Positions 54,908 through 63,596 of a stretch of DNA of 64,000 nucleotides are shown here, piece by piece. This DNA is from Avidesulfovibrio sp964369685. Lineage in GTDB: Bacteria > Desulfobacterota > Desulfovibrionia > Desulfovibrionales > Desulfovibrionaceae. How positions within the stretch are numbered: the first letter of the stretch is position 1; each line of letters begins with the position of its first letter. Made by a program: the position numbers and the translations under genes. The notes beneath the pieces were generated by a model. It saw only the letters and a list, made by a program, of their open reading frames with translations, was not told where the DNA came from and did no database searches. The DNA is taken from positions 62,001-126,000 of the forward strand of contig CAYJFB010000003.1 of NCBI GenBank assembly GCA_964369685.1, in the 5' to 3' direction.

Positions 54908-57358
54908 TTAATCGAACAGACCGGGTATTTCAACCATTAAGGAATAGCTTCGTTCATAATTGTCATAACGATATTCGGCAATCAAACGATAGCATTGATC
55001 AGAAAAAATCACGCGTGCACTCTGTTCATAGGCTTCACCAAATGTTTTTGTTCCTTCCAACAGATTGCGTCGATCCATAAGCTCAACACTCCATTGCGGA
55101 GAAAACGTGATTGATAATGTGTTGAGCCAATAGCGTGTTGGATTGGACAACACCACATTATTTTCATGACCATAACTCACAAGTCTTCGATAATCATAGG
55201 CGTCTGTACGATAATCAAATCCGGTTGTCCATGAAAAACGACTTGGAACAAACACGTTAAAGCCGAGGTTTGCGCGTGTTATTTCTGCATCATACGGTGA
55301 AACGTAGAGTTTGTTAAACAGCGATGCCCACGAAACAAGATGCAAATCAAGCTCTGAATAGATATCTTGAAACGGACGGCGGGGAAACAGATTCAAGTAG
55401 TCAGTGCGTGTGGCTTCGTTGAAATCATAGCCCCATTCGATTTTCCAACGTGCCAAGTCGATATAGGTGTAGTTGAGGGTTGTTTGTGTCGGATCTTGCT
55501 CAACGGCAACAACCTTTCCGTTTTTTTGTGTAAAAATGTTGGTGAAGGACCAGGTTAATTCATTTTGTGGCAAGATGCGATCACTGTCTGTATAAAACGG
55601 ATTGTTTTCTTGATTGATATGCGAAATATATTGATAACGAATGTTTGATTGTACTTCATGACGTAAGGCCACGTTTGCGGCATCACCTGCCTGACGGGTT
55701 TTACTCTCAAGCGCGGCACTGTCTGCAAAATGCCAAACTCTAGAGGCGACGGTATAGCCGGAAATGTCAAGATCAGGTAAGAAGCGAGTCTGATTGTATT
55801 GCGGTGGGCTACCGCCTGAATCCAGATTTAAAGGACTGTTGTCTGATGTTGAAGTGTTGGTATACCATGTTTGTCGCAAGCCCAAAGAGCCAATAAAAGA
55901 AAACAGCCCTAAATCAAGTGGGACAGAAATTTTTGGATACACTTCGTTGCGAAAGCCTGAAGTTCCCGATTGGCGATGCATATATGCTGAGGTTGCAAAT
56001 CCTTCGAGTTCTAAAGGCAGTTCTGAAAAGATTCTGCCTTTATAGAGAAATGCACTGACATTTGGCAATTCTTGCACCAATGTGTCTGTGGACGTGTTTC
56101 CGTGTCCGAGAGCGGGGTTTTGTTCATAACGAAAACCGGCATAAAGACTTGCACGTTGCCATTCTTTAAAAAGTAACGCTTCGGAAATTCGATTTTGATC
56201 GTCTTCGGCGATATCACGACCAAATAATGCAAACATTTCATTGCGTGAACGTTCAAAGCCCATTGGTCCTGTATTGAACTCACGTAAATAATTCTGATCT
56301 GACGTGTAGTCAATATTGATTCGATATTGCCACCCGGAAGAACCAAAGAAACCGTCGCTCATGCCTCGAACCCAAAAACGTTCTTGATTTGTGCGCAATA
56401 ACCCCGCATTGAATAAATCACTGCCCGGCGCGGTGATGCTTTCAGAATCATAAAAACCTGAAGCGGCGAACCACGTTTTTTCACCGTTAAAAGGGTGTGA
56501 GCGATATTCAAAACCGGGCATGAAACCGCGTTCAGACATCACCCCTGCGTAAAAAGTGATATCACGGCTTTCGTCAAGTACCCAATAATAGGGTTGTGTA
56601 TAATATACGCCACGTTTTGTACCGATACCGTAATCAGGTACCAGCAGACCCGATTGTCGTGTTGTTTTCGCAGGCAGAATAAGAAATGGTGTATAAAAAA
56701 AAGTGTGATCTTTTATTTGCAAATCCGAATGATAGAGTTGGGCATAGCCGTCAATTTCAACGATCACTTCTTGTGCGCTTACAGACCATGCAGGCACATC
56801 GGTGTCACAGGTTGTGACTTTGGCATTTTTAAAAGTATAGCGATCACCACGATGCTTGACAATTTCTTGCCCTTTAAAATAGGTATGTTGCCCTTCAATA
56901 AACACATCACCGTCAACCAACCAACCCGTTTGCGAACGCAAATCAAATTCAGCTTCCTTGGCGCGGATATCATCTCGCCCAAGCCGCACAAACACATTTC
57001 CATGCAAATATACCCAATCTGTTTCTGCAAAATACCGTGCAAAATCAGCCTTGAGGACATCGTTGCCTCGTGTTAAAATCACAGCACCTTCAGCTTCGAC
57101 AATGGCATTGCCATTTAATGTTGAAACTTTGTCTGCCGTAAGATGCCATTGTTGATCCGGTTGGGGTTGTTCTTGCAGCGGTTCAAGTTCGTCTGTCAGC
57201 GGCGTAAACACAAACGTAGGTAACGCTGTTTGTTCGGCGATAGCGTATTGCAACGTGCTTGTCAGAAAAAGGCAATAAAAAACCACTAAAGTACAACCAA
57301 AAAAGAACAATCGCCGAAGGCATTGAATATGCTGTAACAGACAAGATTTTATAGACAT
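54908..57358 (-). CDS. lptD: LPS-assembly protein LptD
   Basis: Outer-membrane beta-barrel that inserts LPS into the outer leaflet. A signal sequence (cleavage near AIA-EQ, residue 41) precedes an LptA-like beta-jellyroll (about 68-190; LTADKVSTLNGNAIVEAEG) and a large barrel (about 210-816) ending in the outer-membrane-type IPGLFD. In the mature part I see only two cysteines, C184 at the end of the jellyroll and C789 near the C-terminus, so at most one interdomain disulfide rather than the two of E. coli LptD. The start ATG 57358 has a weak ribosome site. Its promoter must lie in the long region towards alr. Confidence 0.93.
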   Translation of the reverse strand: MSIKSCLLQHIQCLRRLFFFGCTLVVFYCLFLTSTLQYAIAEQTALPTFVFTPLTDELEPLQEQPQPDQQWHLTADKVSTLNGNAIVEAEGAVILTRGNDVLKADFARYFAETDWVYLHGNVFVRLGRDDIRAKEAEFDLRSQTGWLVDGDVFIEGQHTYFKGQEIVKHRGDRYTFKNAKVTTCDTDVPAWSVSAQEVIVEIDGYAQLYHSDLQIKDHTFFYTPFLILPAKTTRQSGLLVPDYGIGTKRGVYYTQPYYWVLDESRDITFYAGVMSERGFMPGFEYRSHPFNGEKTWFAASGFYDSESITAPGSDLFNAGLLRTNQERFWVRGMSDGFFGSSGWQYRINIDYTSDQNYLREFNTGPMGFERSRNEMFALFGRDIAEDDQNRISEALLFKEWQRASLYAGFRYEQNPALGHGNTSTDTLVQELPNVSAFLYKGRIFSELPLELEGFATSAYMHRQSGTSGFRNEVYPKISVPLDLGLFSFIGSLGLRQTWYTNTSTSDNSPLNLDSGGSPPQYNQTRFLPDLDISGYTVASRVWHFADSAALESKTRQAGDAANVALRHEVQSNIRYQYISHINQENNPFYTDSDRILPQNELTWSFTNIFTQKNGKVVAVEQDPTQTTLNYTYIDLARWKIEWGYDFNEATRTDYLNLFPRRPFQDIYSELDLHLVSWASLFNKLYVSPYDAEITRANLGFNVFVPSRFSWTTGFDYRTDAYDYRRLVSYGHENNVVLSNPTRYWLNTLSITFSPQWSVELMDRRNLLEGTKTFGEAYEQSARVIFSDQCYRLIAEYRYDNYERSYSLMVEIPGLFD

Positions 57359-57843
57359 AATGTACCAATGTTTTTACAATTTTATATTTTTTACATATTA
57401 AAAACGGACACAAACCAAATTGTAAAAAACTCAAGATTTACAGGATAGTTGAAGGACACACGATTGTTCTCCTGAAGGGCAGAAGATTGTTCTTTAGTTG
57501 ACAGAATAGGTATTTTCCATAAGCTTTTTGTTGGCAGTAAAAAGTCTCTTTGAACAATTTCAAGATACAATTCGGCGGTGATGGTGCAAGAACGCCTTTA
57601 TGTGTTTTGTCAAGAAGGATAAATGGGTTTTGGAGCCATGTTCCCATATAAAATATATTCGAAAAAAGACATAATCTTGATGACAACACAAACGAAAAGA
57701 ACAAGTTGGATAACCTGTCTCGGAATCTGCAAGAAGCAATACATCTACTCACAAAAATGCATATATCATAAAAAGGTGTCACACACAACGCATAGGCGTT
57801 TTTTGGGAATTGAGTTGTATAACGGTAAGGCGGAAGAAAAATC
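57359..57843. other. Divergent intergenic region between lptD and alr
   Basis: 485 AT-rich bases with promoters for both flanking genes expected. TTGACA stands at 57498-57503 with no good -10 behind it. A 74-codon frame from 57623 runs into alr and has a poorly placed AAGGA; it is not called. No RNA motif was recognised. Confidence 0.4.
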
Positions 57844-58971
57844 ATGAATGGAGTGCGTACAAGGGTGTGTAGCGATAGTTTGCGTAATAATATTCGCGTA
57901 TTACAATCGTTTTGTCCTGAGCTGTTGCCAGTAATCAAAGCCGATGCTTACGGACACGGTCGACTTTGGGTCGCGCGTATCCTTGAAGCAGAAAATGTTA
58001 CATGTATGGGCGTCGGAACGATTGGCGAAGGGATAGCCTTACGCAATGGTGGAATCCAAACAGATATTTTGGCAATGCTTGGTGCCTTTGCAATGACAGA
58101 TGTCAAGCGTGCCGCCGAACATAATATCATCCTTCTCATTCATTCATTCGAAACATTGATGTGGGCTTGTTCGTGTGAGTATCCTTTGAAAATTGCCGTT
58201 AAATTTGACACGGGCATGTCTCGTTTGGGCTTTACAGACAAAGAATTACCCTTAGTCCTCAAACGCATACAGCAAAGCCCGCACCTCCAGCCGATGTTTT
58301 TTATATCGCATTTGGCTGCGGCCGACGATTCCGCGCAAGACGCAATCACACGCAACCAAGGCCGCTATTTTTTTGAAGCCGCCGCGGCATTTAAGGCGGC
58401 TTTTCCGATGTTACGCACCAGCCTTGGCAATTCTACAGGACTTCTTCATTGGAATGAACTTTGTGATACACACAATGACTTACCGCCATATGCAGGTGAT
58501 GTTTTACGTCCGGGATTGATTCTTTATGGACTCGATCCGTATTATGGTACGCCAAGAGCACAAAAACGCGGTGTCTTTAAACCTGTTATGGAAGTTTGGG
58601 CACCGATTGTCAGTGTGCGCGAGCTTGCGGCAGGCGATCGAGTGAGCTACGGCGGCACGTTTACCGCTCCACAGAATATGCGGCTTGCAATTGTTGCGGC
58701 AGGGTATGCCGACGGACTGCATCGTCAACTTTCTGGGATCGGTGAACTTTGTATCCGGGGTTTGCGTGCTCCTATTTTAGGACGAATCTGTATGCAAATG
58801 ACTATGGTCGATGTCACGCATATTCCACAGGCTGTTGTCGGTGATCCTGCATGGTTGATTGGCGGCGACGGTATAGGGTGTGTGAGCGCTTATGAGCTGG
58901 CCTCTTGGGCACAAACCATTCCATATGAAATATTGTGTGCACTTGGTGCGAATCCTCACGAAGAATATTGA
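57844..58971 (+). CDS. alr: Alanine racemase
   Basis: PLP enzyme that makes D-alanine for peptidoglycan. The PLP-binding lysine is K32 in PVIKADAYGHG, the second catalytic base is the Tyr in RVSYGGTF (about 269), and KFDTGMSRLGF, GLYGLDPYY-like LILYGLDPYY and GRICMQMTMVDVT are further family blocks. 375 residues is a normal length. AAGGCGGAAG lies upstream of the ATG. Monocistronic. Confidence 0.95.
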   Translation: MNGVRTRVCSDSLRNNIRVLQSFCPELLPVIKADAYGHGRLWVARILEAENVTCMGVGTIGEGIALRNGGIQTDILAMLGAFAMTDVKRAAEHNIILLIHSFETLMWACSCEYPLKIAVKFDTGMSRLGFTDKELPLVLKRIQQSPHLQPMFFISHLAAADDSAQDAITRNQGRYFFEAAAAFKAAFPMLRTSLGNSTGLLHWNELCDTHNDLPPYAGDVLRPGLILYGLDPYYGTPRAQKRGVFKPVMEVWAPIVSVRELAAGDRVSYGGTFTAPQNMRLAIVAAGYADGLHRQLSGIGELCIRGLRAPILGRICMQMTMVDVTHIPQAVVGDPAWLIGGDGIGCVSAYELASWAQTIPYEILCALGANPHEEY

Positions 58972-59178
58972 AATATGCGTGTGTTGCAAAGAACGTTTTT
59001 TGTTCTGTAGTTGTCAGAATAAATGAACAATAACATAATCTGCATATTGTCATTTCATGGAAAAAAATGTCTTATGAATGATTTGTATGTTTTTTCACAC
59101 GATGTATCTACATTTAAAATAACGATGGACAGTGAAGAAAAAAAGTTTATTATACAATAAACATGGTCTGTATTATTT

Positions 59179-59195
59179 TATACTGTTACAGTATA
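59179..59195. promoter_or_regulatory. Palindromic operator candidate upstream of dctP
   Basis: TATACTG and CAGTATA flank a TTA centre: a perfect 7-bp-arm palindrome ending 27 nt before the dctP start codon. The left arm overlaps TATACT, a plausible -10 hexamer, so a repressor bound here could block the TRAP promoter. The bound regulator is unknown; none is encoded next to it. Confidence 0.5.
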
Positions 59196-59222
59196 ACCAT
59201 CAGTTTTTTTAGGAGATGTTTG

Positions 59223-60230
59223 ATGAAACTTTCTTCAATGCTTAAAGTGGCTCTTATGGTAACCGCATTTTTCGGATTTACTGTTTCTGAATCGTTTGCT
59301 GCAAGGCCTTTGACATTGCGTTTGGGGCACCCCATGGCTCCCGGCAATAACGTTACCGTAGGTTATGAAAAGTTTAAGGCAATTTTGGAAGAAAAAAGTG
59401 ACGGTAAAATAAGACTGCGCATTTTTCCCAACTCACAGCTTGGCAATGACCGTGTAACAACTGAAGCTGCCCAAGCAGGTACTCTTGACATGACTTCAAG
59501 TTCTACCCCTAATATGGCTTCATTTACAAAAGATTATATGGTTTTTGACTTGCCTTTTATCACTTCTCCTGCAAATCAAGATAAATTGTATAAAGCCTTG
59601 GATGAAGGGGAACTCGGTAAGCGTTTGAGAGAAGGCGCCAATAAAATAGGCTTAGAGATCATTATGTTCTCTGAATTCGGTTATCGTCACTTTGTTTCAA
59701 CAGATAAACCGTTAAAAAGTGTTACCGATCTTGCCGGTCTGAAAGTGCGTACCACAGATTCTCCTGTTGAAGTGGACGTTGCCACATCTTTGAAAATGAA
59801 CCCCGCTCCTGTTGCTTGGGGTGAAGTGTACACCGCTCTGCAACAAGGTACAGTTGATGCAGAAGGCAATACCTTCTCACTCTTGAATGACGCAAAACAT
59901 ACCGAAGTTTTAAAATATGCCATGAATTCAAGCCATAACTATTCTATGCATATTCTCATGATCAACAAAGAAAAATGGGATGGTTTAACTCCTGAACAGC
60001 AACAACTGATACGTGAATCGGCTAAAGAAGCTGAAGCGTGGCAACGTGCCGAATCTGTTGTGCTTGAGCAAAAAGCCTGGGATGCTTTTAAAGAACGTGG
60101 TATTGAAATCACCATACTCGATGAAGCCGAACACGCCAAACTTCGCGAAATGACCAAACCGGTGTTTGATAAATTTGCTAAACAGATTGACCCCAAGCTT
60201 GTTGAACTCATGCAAGCCACACAACAATAA
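59223..60230 (+). CDS. dctP: TRAP transporter solute-binding protein DctP
   Basis: Periplasmic receptor of a tripartite (TRAP) transporter. The signal peptide ends at SFA-ARP (about residue 25). The mature part has LRLGHPMAPGNNV, IFPNSQLGNDR, VRTTDSPVEVDV (the conserved carboxylate-binding Arg is in the K-V-R-T segment) and PVAWGEVYTALQQGTVDAEGN. ATG 59223 has TAGGAG upstream. The permease gene follows 90 nt later, after a strong hairpin. Substrate is an organic acid by family; which one cannot be told. Confidence 0.93.
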   Translation: MKLSSMLKVALMVTAFFGFTVSESFAARPLTLRLGHPMAPGNNVTVGYEKFKAILEEKSDGKIRLRIFPNSQLGNDRVTTEAAQAGTLDMTSSSTPNMASFTKDYMVFDLPFITSPANQDKLYKALDEGELGKRLREGANKIGLEIIMFSEFGYRHFVSTDKPLKSVTDLAGLKVRTTDSPVEVDVATSLKMNPAPVAWGEVYTALQQGTVDAEGNTFSLLNDAKHTEVLKYAMNSSHNYSMHILMINKEKWDGLTPEQQQLIRESAKEAEAWQRAESVVLEQKAWDAFKERGIEITILDEAEHAKLREMTKPVFDKFAKQIDPKLVELMQATQQ

Positions 60231-60240
60231 CGTTTGTTCT

Positions 60241-60274
60241 AAAGCCCCTACGATCTCCCGTAGGGGCTTTTTAT
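60241..60274 (+). terminator. Intercistronic terminator between dctP and dctQM
   Basis: AAAGCCCCTAC pairs perfectly with GTAGGGGCTTT around an 8-nt loop, followed by a short T-run. Placed inside the operon it should let only part of the transcripts reach the permease gene, giving excess binding protein. Confidence 0.88.
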
Positions 60275-60320
60275 GTTTTTGATGAATAATTTTTTTAACA
60301 CGTAGCCTATAGGAGAACTC

Positions 60321-62225
60321 ATGAGTAATACAGCAGATCTTCAAGCTGCGCCGTCGCGTGGAATGTTTGCCTGGTTGGATGAGAATTTTGAAAAGATTTT
60401 TTTAGTGAGCGGTTTATTGTCCATCATCGGTTTTATTTCTTTCCAGACTTTTTATCGTTATGTGATTGTGCATTTTTCCGATGAAGCGGGTGCTGCCGTT
60501 TGGACAGAAGAACTGTCTCGCTATATCTTTATCTGGATTTCATATCTTGCTCTCCCCATAGCTATTAAAAAACGTTCGTCCATTCGCGTTGATATTATTC
60601 ATGATAAATTGCCAAAACGTTGGTTTGATGCCAGCTGGATTGTCATTGATCTCTGTTTTTTGACTCTTACATGTGTCATTATGTATACTGGTATGGATCA
60701 AATTGAACGCTTGATCAAATATCCTCAGTACACCACGGCATTAAATTTACCTTTTATTATTCCTTATTTAATTTTACCGTTTGGTTTTGGCCTGATGACC
60801 TTACGTATTTTACAGGTTTTATTTAAACAAATCCGTCTTTGTGGACTAAAAGACAGTTTTTATGCCCTTCTTTTTACCTTACTTTTGACCGCACCCTTGG
60901 TCACATTCAATTTTGAATTGCCTTTCCCGTTTATTGAGTTTAGGTATCTTTCACCCATTCCCGTCCTATTCGGATATTTTATTCTTTTCTGTATTTGCGG
61001 CGTGCCCATTGCTATTTCTTTGGGCTTGTCCACACTGGCAACCATTTTTTCTGCAGAAACACTGCCTATCCAATATATGGCACAAGTCGCTTTTACTTCC
61101 ATTGATGCCTTCCCTATTATGGCTATTCCTTTCTTTATTGCTGCCGGTGTGTTTATGGGAGCCGGTGGGCTTTCCGAGCGTTTACTTGCCATGGCTGATG
61201 AAATGCTTGGCGGCTTACATGGCGGTATGGCTCTTGCTACAGTCGTAACCTGTATGTTTTTTGGTGCCATTTCAGGCTCAGGTCCCGCTACGGTGGCTGC
61301 CATTGGTGCACTGACCATTCCGGCCATGATTAAGCGTGGCTATGATAAATATTTTGCCTGTGCCATGGTGGCTGCGGCAGGTGCTATCGGTGTTATGATT
61401 CCGCCTTCCAATCCTTTTGTTGTGTATGGTGTTTCTGCGCAGGTTTCTATCGGCGACTTATTTATCGGCGGTATTGTTCCCGGTCTGCTTACGGGTCTTG
61501 TTCTTATGAGTTATGCGTACTATATTTCCCGTAAAAATGACTGGAAAGGTGAAGTGCGCGAACGGACCATGGGTACACTCGGCAAGGCCGTTTGGGACGC
61601 AAAATGGGCGCTTATGGTACCTGTTATTGTTCTTGGCGGTATCTATGGCGGTTTTATGACCCCGACTGAAGCCGCCGCAGTGGCAGCGCTGTATGGTCTT
61701 ATTGTGGGCATGTTTATTTACAAAGAAATTCATTTTAAAAAACTTTTAGAGTGTTGTGTGGATGCGTGCTCAACGTCTTCGGTTATCATTGTTCTTATGG
61801 CGATGGCTACACTATTTGGCAACATCATGACCATTGAAGACATTCCCGGGATCATCGCACGCACAATTCTTGCTTTTACCGAAAACAAACTTCTTATCTT
61901 GCTTCTTATCAACATTTTGCTTATTATTGTAGGCACTTTTATGGAAGCTCTGGCAGCAATTGTTATTCTTACACCCATTTTGTTGCCTGTAGTGACGGGA
62001 GTCGGTGTTTCTCCGTTGCACTTTGGTATTATTATGGTAGTTAACTTGGCAATTGGTTTTGTTACACCGCCTGTGGGAGTAAACCTCTTTGTGGCTTCGG
62101 GTGTTGCCAATGCGAAACTTGCACGAATCTCAGCGAAAGCCTTACCCATGATTGGGCTGATGCTCTTGGTGTTACTGCTCATCACATATGTTCCTGAGGT
62201 TTCACTGTTCCTCTTGGGGAGATAA
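60321..62225 (+). CDS. Fused TRAP permease DctQM
   Basis: Single protein joining the small (DctQ) and large (DctM) membrane subunits, as in sialic-acid SiaQM. Residues about 1-190 have four hydrophobic segments and WTEELSRYIFIWISYLALPIAIKKRS, the DctQ signature. A linker helix leads to DctM (about 205-634) with some twelve segments, MAIPFFIAAGVFMGAGGLSERL, GAISGSGPATVAAIGALTIPAM and GVMIPPSNPFVVYG (the paired hairpin motifs). Ion-coupled, inner membrane. GGAG precedes the ATG. Fusion is often seen in SiaQM, but no sialic-acid gene is here. Confidence 0.93.
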   Translation: MSNTADLQAAPSRGMFAWLDENFEKIFLVSGLLSIIGFISFQTFYRYVIVHFSDEAGAAVWTEELSRYIFIWISYLALPIAIKKRSSIRVDIIHDKLPKRWFDASWIVIDLCFLTLTCVIMYTGMDQIERLIKYPQYTTALNLPFIIPYLILPFGFGLMTLRILQVLFKQIRLCGLKDSFYALLFTLLLTAPLVTFNFELPFPFIEFRYLSPIPVLFGYFILFCICGVPIAISLGLSTLATIFSAETLPIQYMAQVAFTSIDAFPIMAIPFFIAAGVFMGAGGLSERLLAMADEMLGGLHGGMALATVVTCMFFGAISGSGPATVAAIGALTIPAMIKRGYDKYFACAMVAAAGAIGVMIPPSNPFVVYGVSAQVSIGDLFIGGIVPGLLTGLVLMSYAYYISRKNDWKGEVRERTMGTLGKAVWDAKWALMVPVIVLGGIYGGFMTPTEAAAVAALYGLIVGMFIYKEIHFKKLLECCVDACSTSSVIIVLMAMATLFGNIMTIEDIPGIIARTILAFTENKLLILLLINILLIIVGTFMEALAAIVILTPILLPVVTGVGVSPLHFGIIMVVNLAIGFVTPPVGVNLFVASGVANAKLARISAKALPMIGLMLLVLLLITYVPEVSLFLLGR

Positions 62226-62280
62226 TCTACGATCTCTTTTACGCATGTTTTGTATAGATATATTGTGATGTGCTTTAAAA

Positions 62281-62323
62281 AATAAGGCGGATGACGATCA
62301 ATACGTCATTCGCCTTATTTTCA
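62281..62323 (+). terminator. Terminator of the TRAP operon
   Basis: A 16-bp stem with one G-U pair (62281-62296 with 62304-62319) around a 7-nt loop, ending in TTATTTTC. Confidence 0.85.
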
Positions 62324-62561
62324 GTTTCAAGATGAAGCTATGTCTTTTTACAATTAGAGCGTGTTTACATAAACGCTTTTTCGATTCTTTCTGTATCATA
62401 TTTCATGGCTTTTTCGGTCATGTATGTTTGTATACCTTCCCTCAAATCCCGTTCATCTCTCTTTGATAGAATACAAAAAATCATTTTATGTGAACAATTT
62501 TAGATAATAGATATTTTCTTTTCAAAAAACAGTCGTTTTGAATGGGAATAAACGTTCGTGT
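62324..62561. other. Intergenic region after TRAP operon
   Basis: AT-rich spacer between the TRAP terminator and the end of the PilZ gene. Nothing recognised. Confidence 0.4.
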
Positions 62562-63473
62562 TTATTCGGTTGCTGGTGCTGTTTTGCGATATTGTTCAAC
62601 GACCCAATCACACAAAGGAGGAACCCCCAATTCATTATGGACACCTCGCCATTCATATGTTTCGGTGTCGTGATGATAACGAGACCAACGTCGAAACTTA
62701 ATCCCTACAAATGTCGGTGCATTTTCTTCTGCCGGTTTTGAAATACGCAAAATCAAACCTGAAACGAGCAACGGGGTAGGGGGTTGACCATAGTCTTGCA
62801 TCAAGCTGAGACGCAGAACTACATGATCATCACGTTGTAATGTTTGTGTTGGATTTTTCCATAACAAGCTCATACCACTGGCCGAAACATCATTAATTTG
62901 GATGCCTGTGGTATCGCATTGTTGCCACTCGGGTTCAGTTTGATCTTTTGATGGCAGGGCGTGCCACAATTCCATATCTTTCAATGCATTCTCTGTCGGG
63001 CGATAGCGTACAAATTGCCGTCGTTGCCCGATAACCAAACCACTGGGGCGCACAATATCGACAACATGCTTTCTGCCTGAAAGGCGTGTTCGCATCACTG
63101 TTGTTTGGAAACGGTAGTGATTCATGTAATCAAAAAAGACAGAAAAAGAAATCTCAGCCATGCGTCCGACAAGATCATTGAGCAATGGATCGTTGTTTTC
63201 ATCAAAAAGAAGGGTCATGCTTTCGTCTTCAATTTTTATACAACTACATGAAAAATCAAAAGTTTCAGACCCTTTTCCGTATAATGTAAATGTAAACGGA
63301 ATTTTGCTTTGAATTGCTTTTTTAATAATTTTTTTGACTTCGGCACCACGCACAGAGTAACGAGCCGTGATTTGATCTTTACGGCGCATGATTGTTACAC
63401 AAACAAAAATGATGACTAATAAAAAACCACCGAAACACAAAGCGGCAAATGTAACAAGTGACATGTTTTCCAT
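62562..63473 (-). CDS. Membrane-anchored PilZ-domain protein
   Basis: Predicted c-di-GMP receptor. After ATG 63473 (AGGGAAGA upstream; longer frame to 63563 has none) a membrane helix spans about 5-27. A YcgR-N-like domain (about 45-160) is followed by a PilZ domain beginning with the binding motif RRQFVRYRP (RxxxR) and the second motif NDVSASGMSL (D/NxSxxG), both intact. The C-terminal part FVGIKFRRWSR closes the PilZ fold. It is a likely output for the c-di-GMP made by proteins such as the one at the left edge, perhaps in motility or adhesion. Confidence 0.85.
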   Translation of the reverse strand: MENMSLVTFAALCFGGFLLVIIFVCVTIMRRKDQITARYSVRGAEVKKIIKKAIQSKIPFTFTLYGKGSETFDFSCSCIKIEDESMTLLFDENNDPLLNDLVGRMAEISFSVFFDYMNHYRFQTTVMRTRLSGRKHVVDIVRPSGLVIGQRRQFVRYRPTENALKDMELWHALPSKDQTEPEWQQCDTTGIQINDVSASGMSLLWKNPTQTLQRDDHVVLRLSLMQDYGQPPTPLLVSGLILRISKPAEENAPTFVGIKFRRWSRYHHDTETYEWRGVHNELGVPPLCDWVVEQYRKTAPATE

Positions 63474-63596
63474 AATTGTCTTCCCTGAATCTGGCTTATG
63501 ATCGGTTTGGACGACAGAAGACCGCGCACACAGAAAAACACACACGCGGTTTATCATAAACAAAAAAACACGTCTTCATGAACGTATTTTTTATGT

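Noticed and set aside
57623..57847. 74-codon plus-strand frame with AAGGA upstream
   Set aside because: Spacing to the ATG is short, it overlaps the alr start by 4 nt and the product resembles translated AT-rich spacer.
57438..57938. 166-codon minus-strand frame between lptD and alr
   Set aside because: It overlaps the alr start, lacks a ribosome site and has a composition unlike real neighbours.
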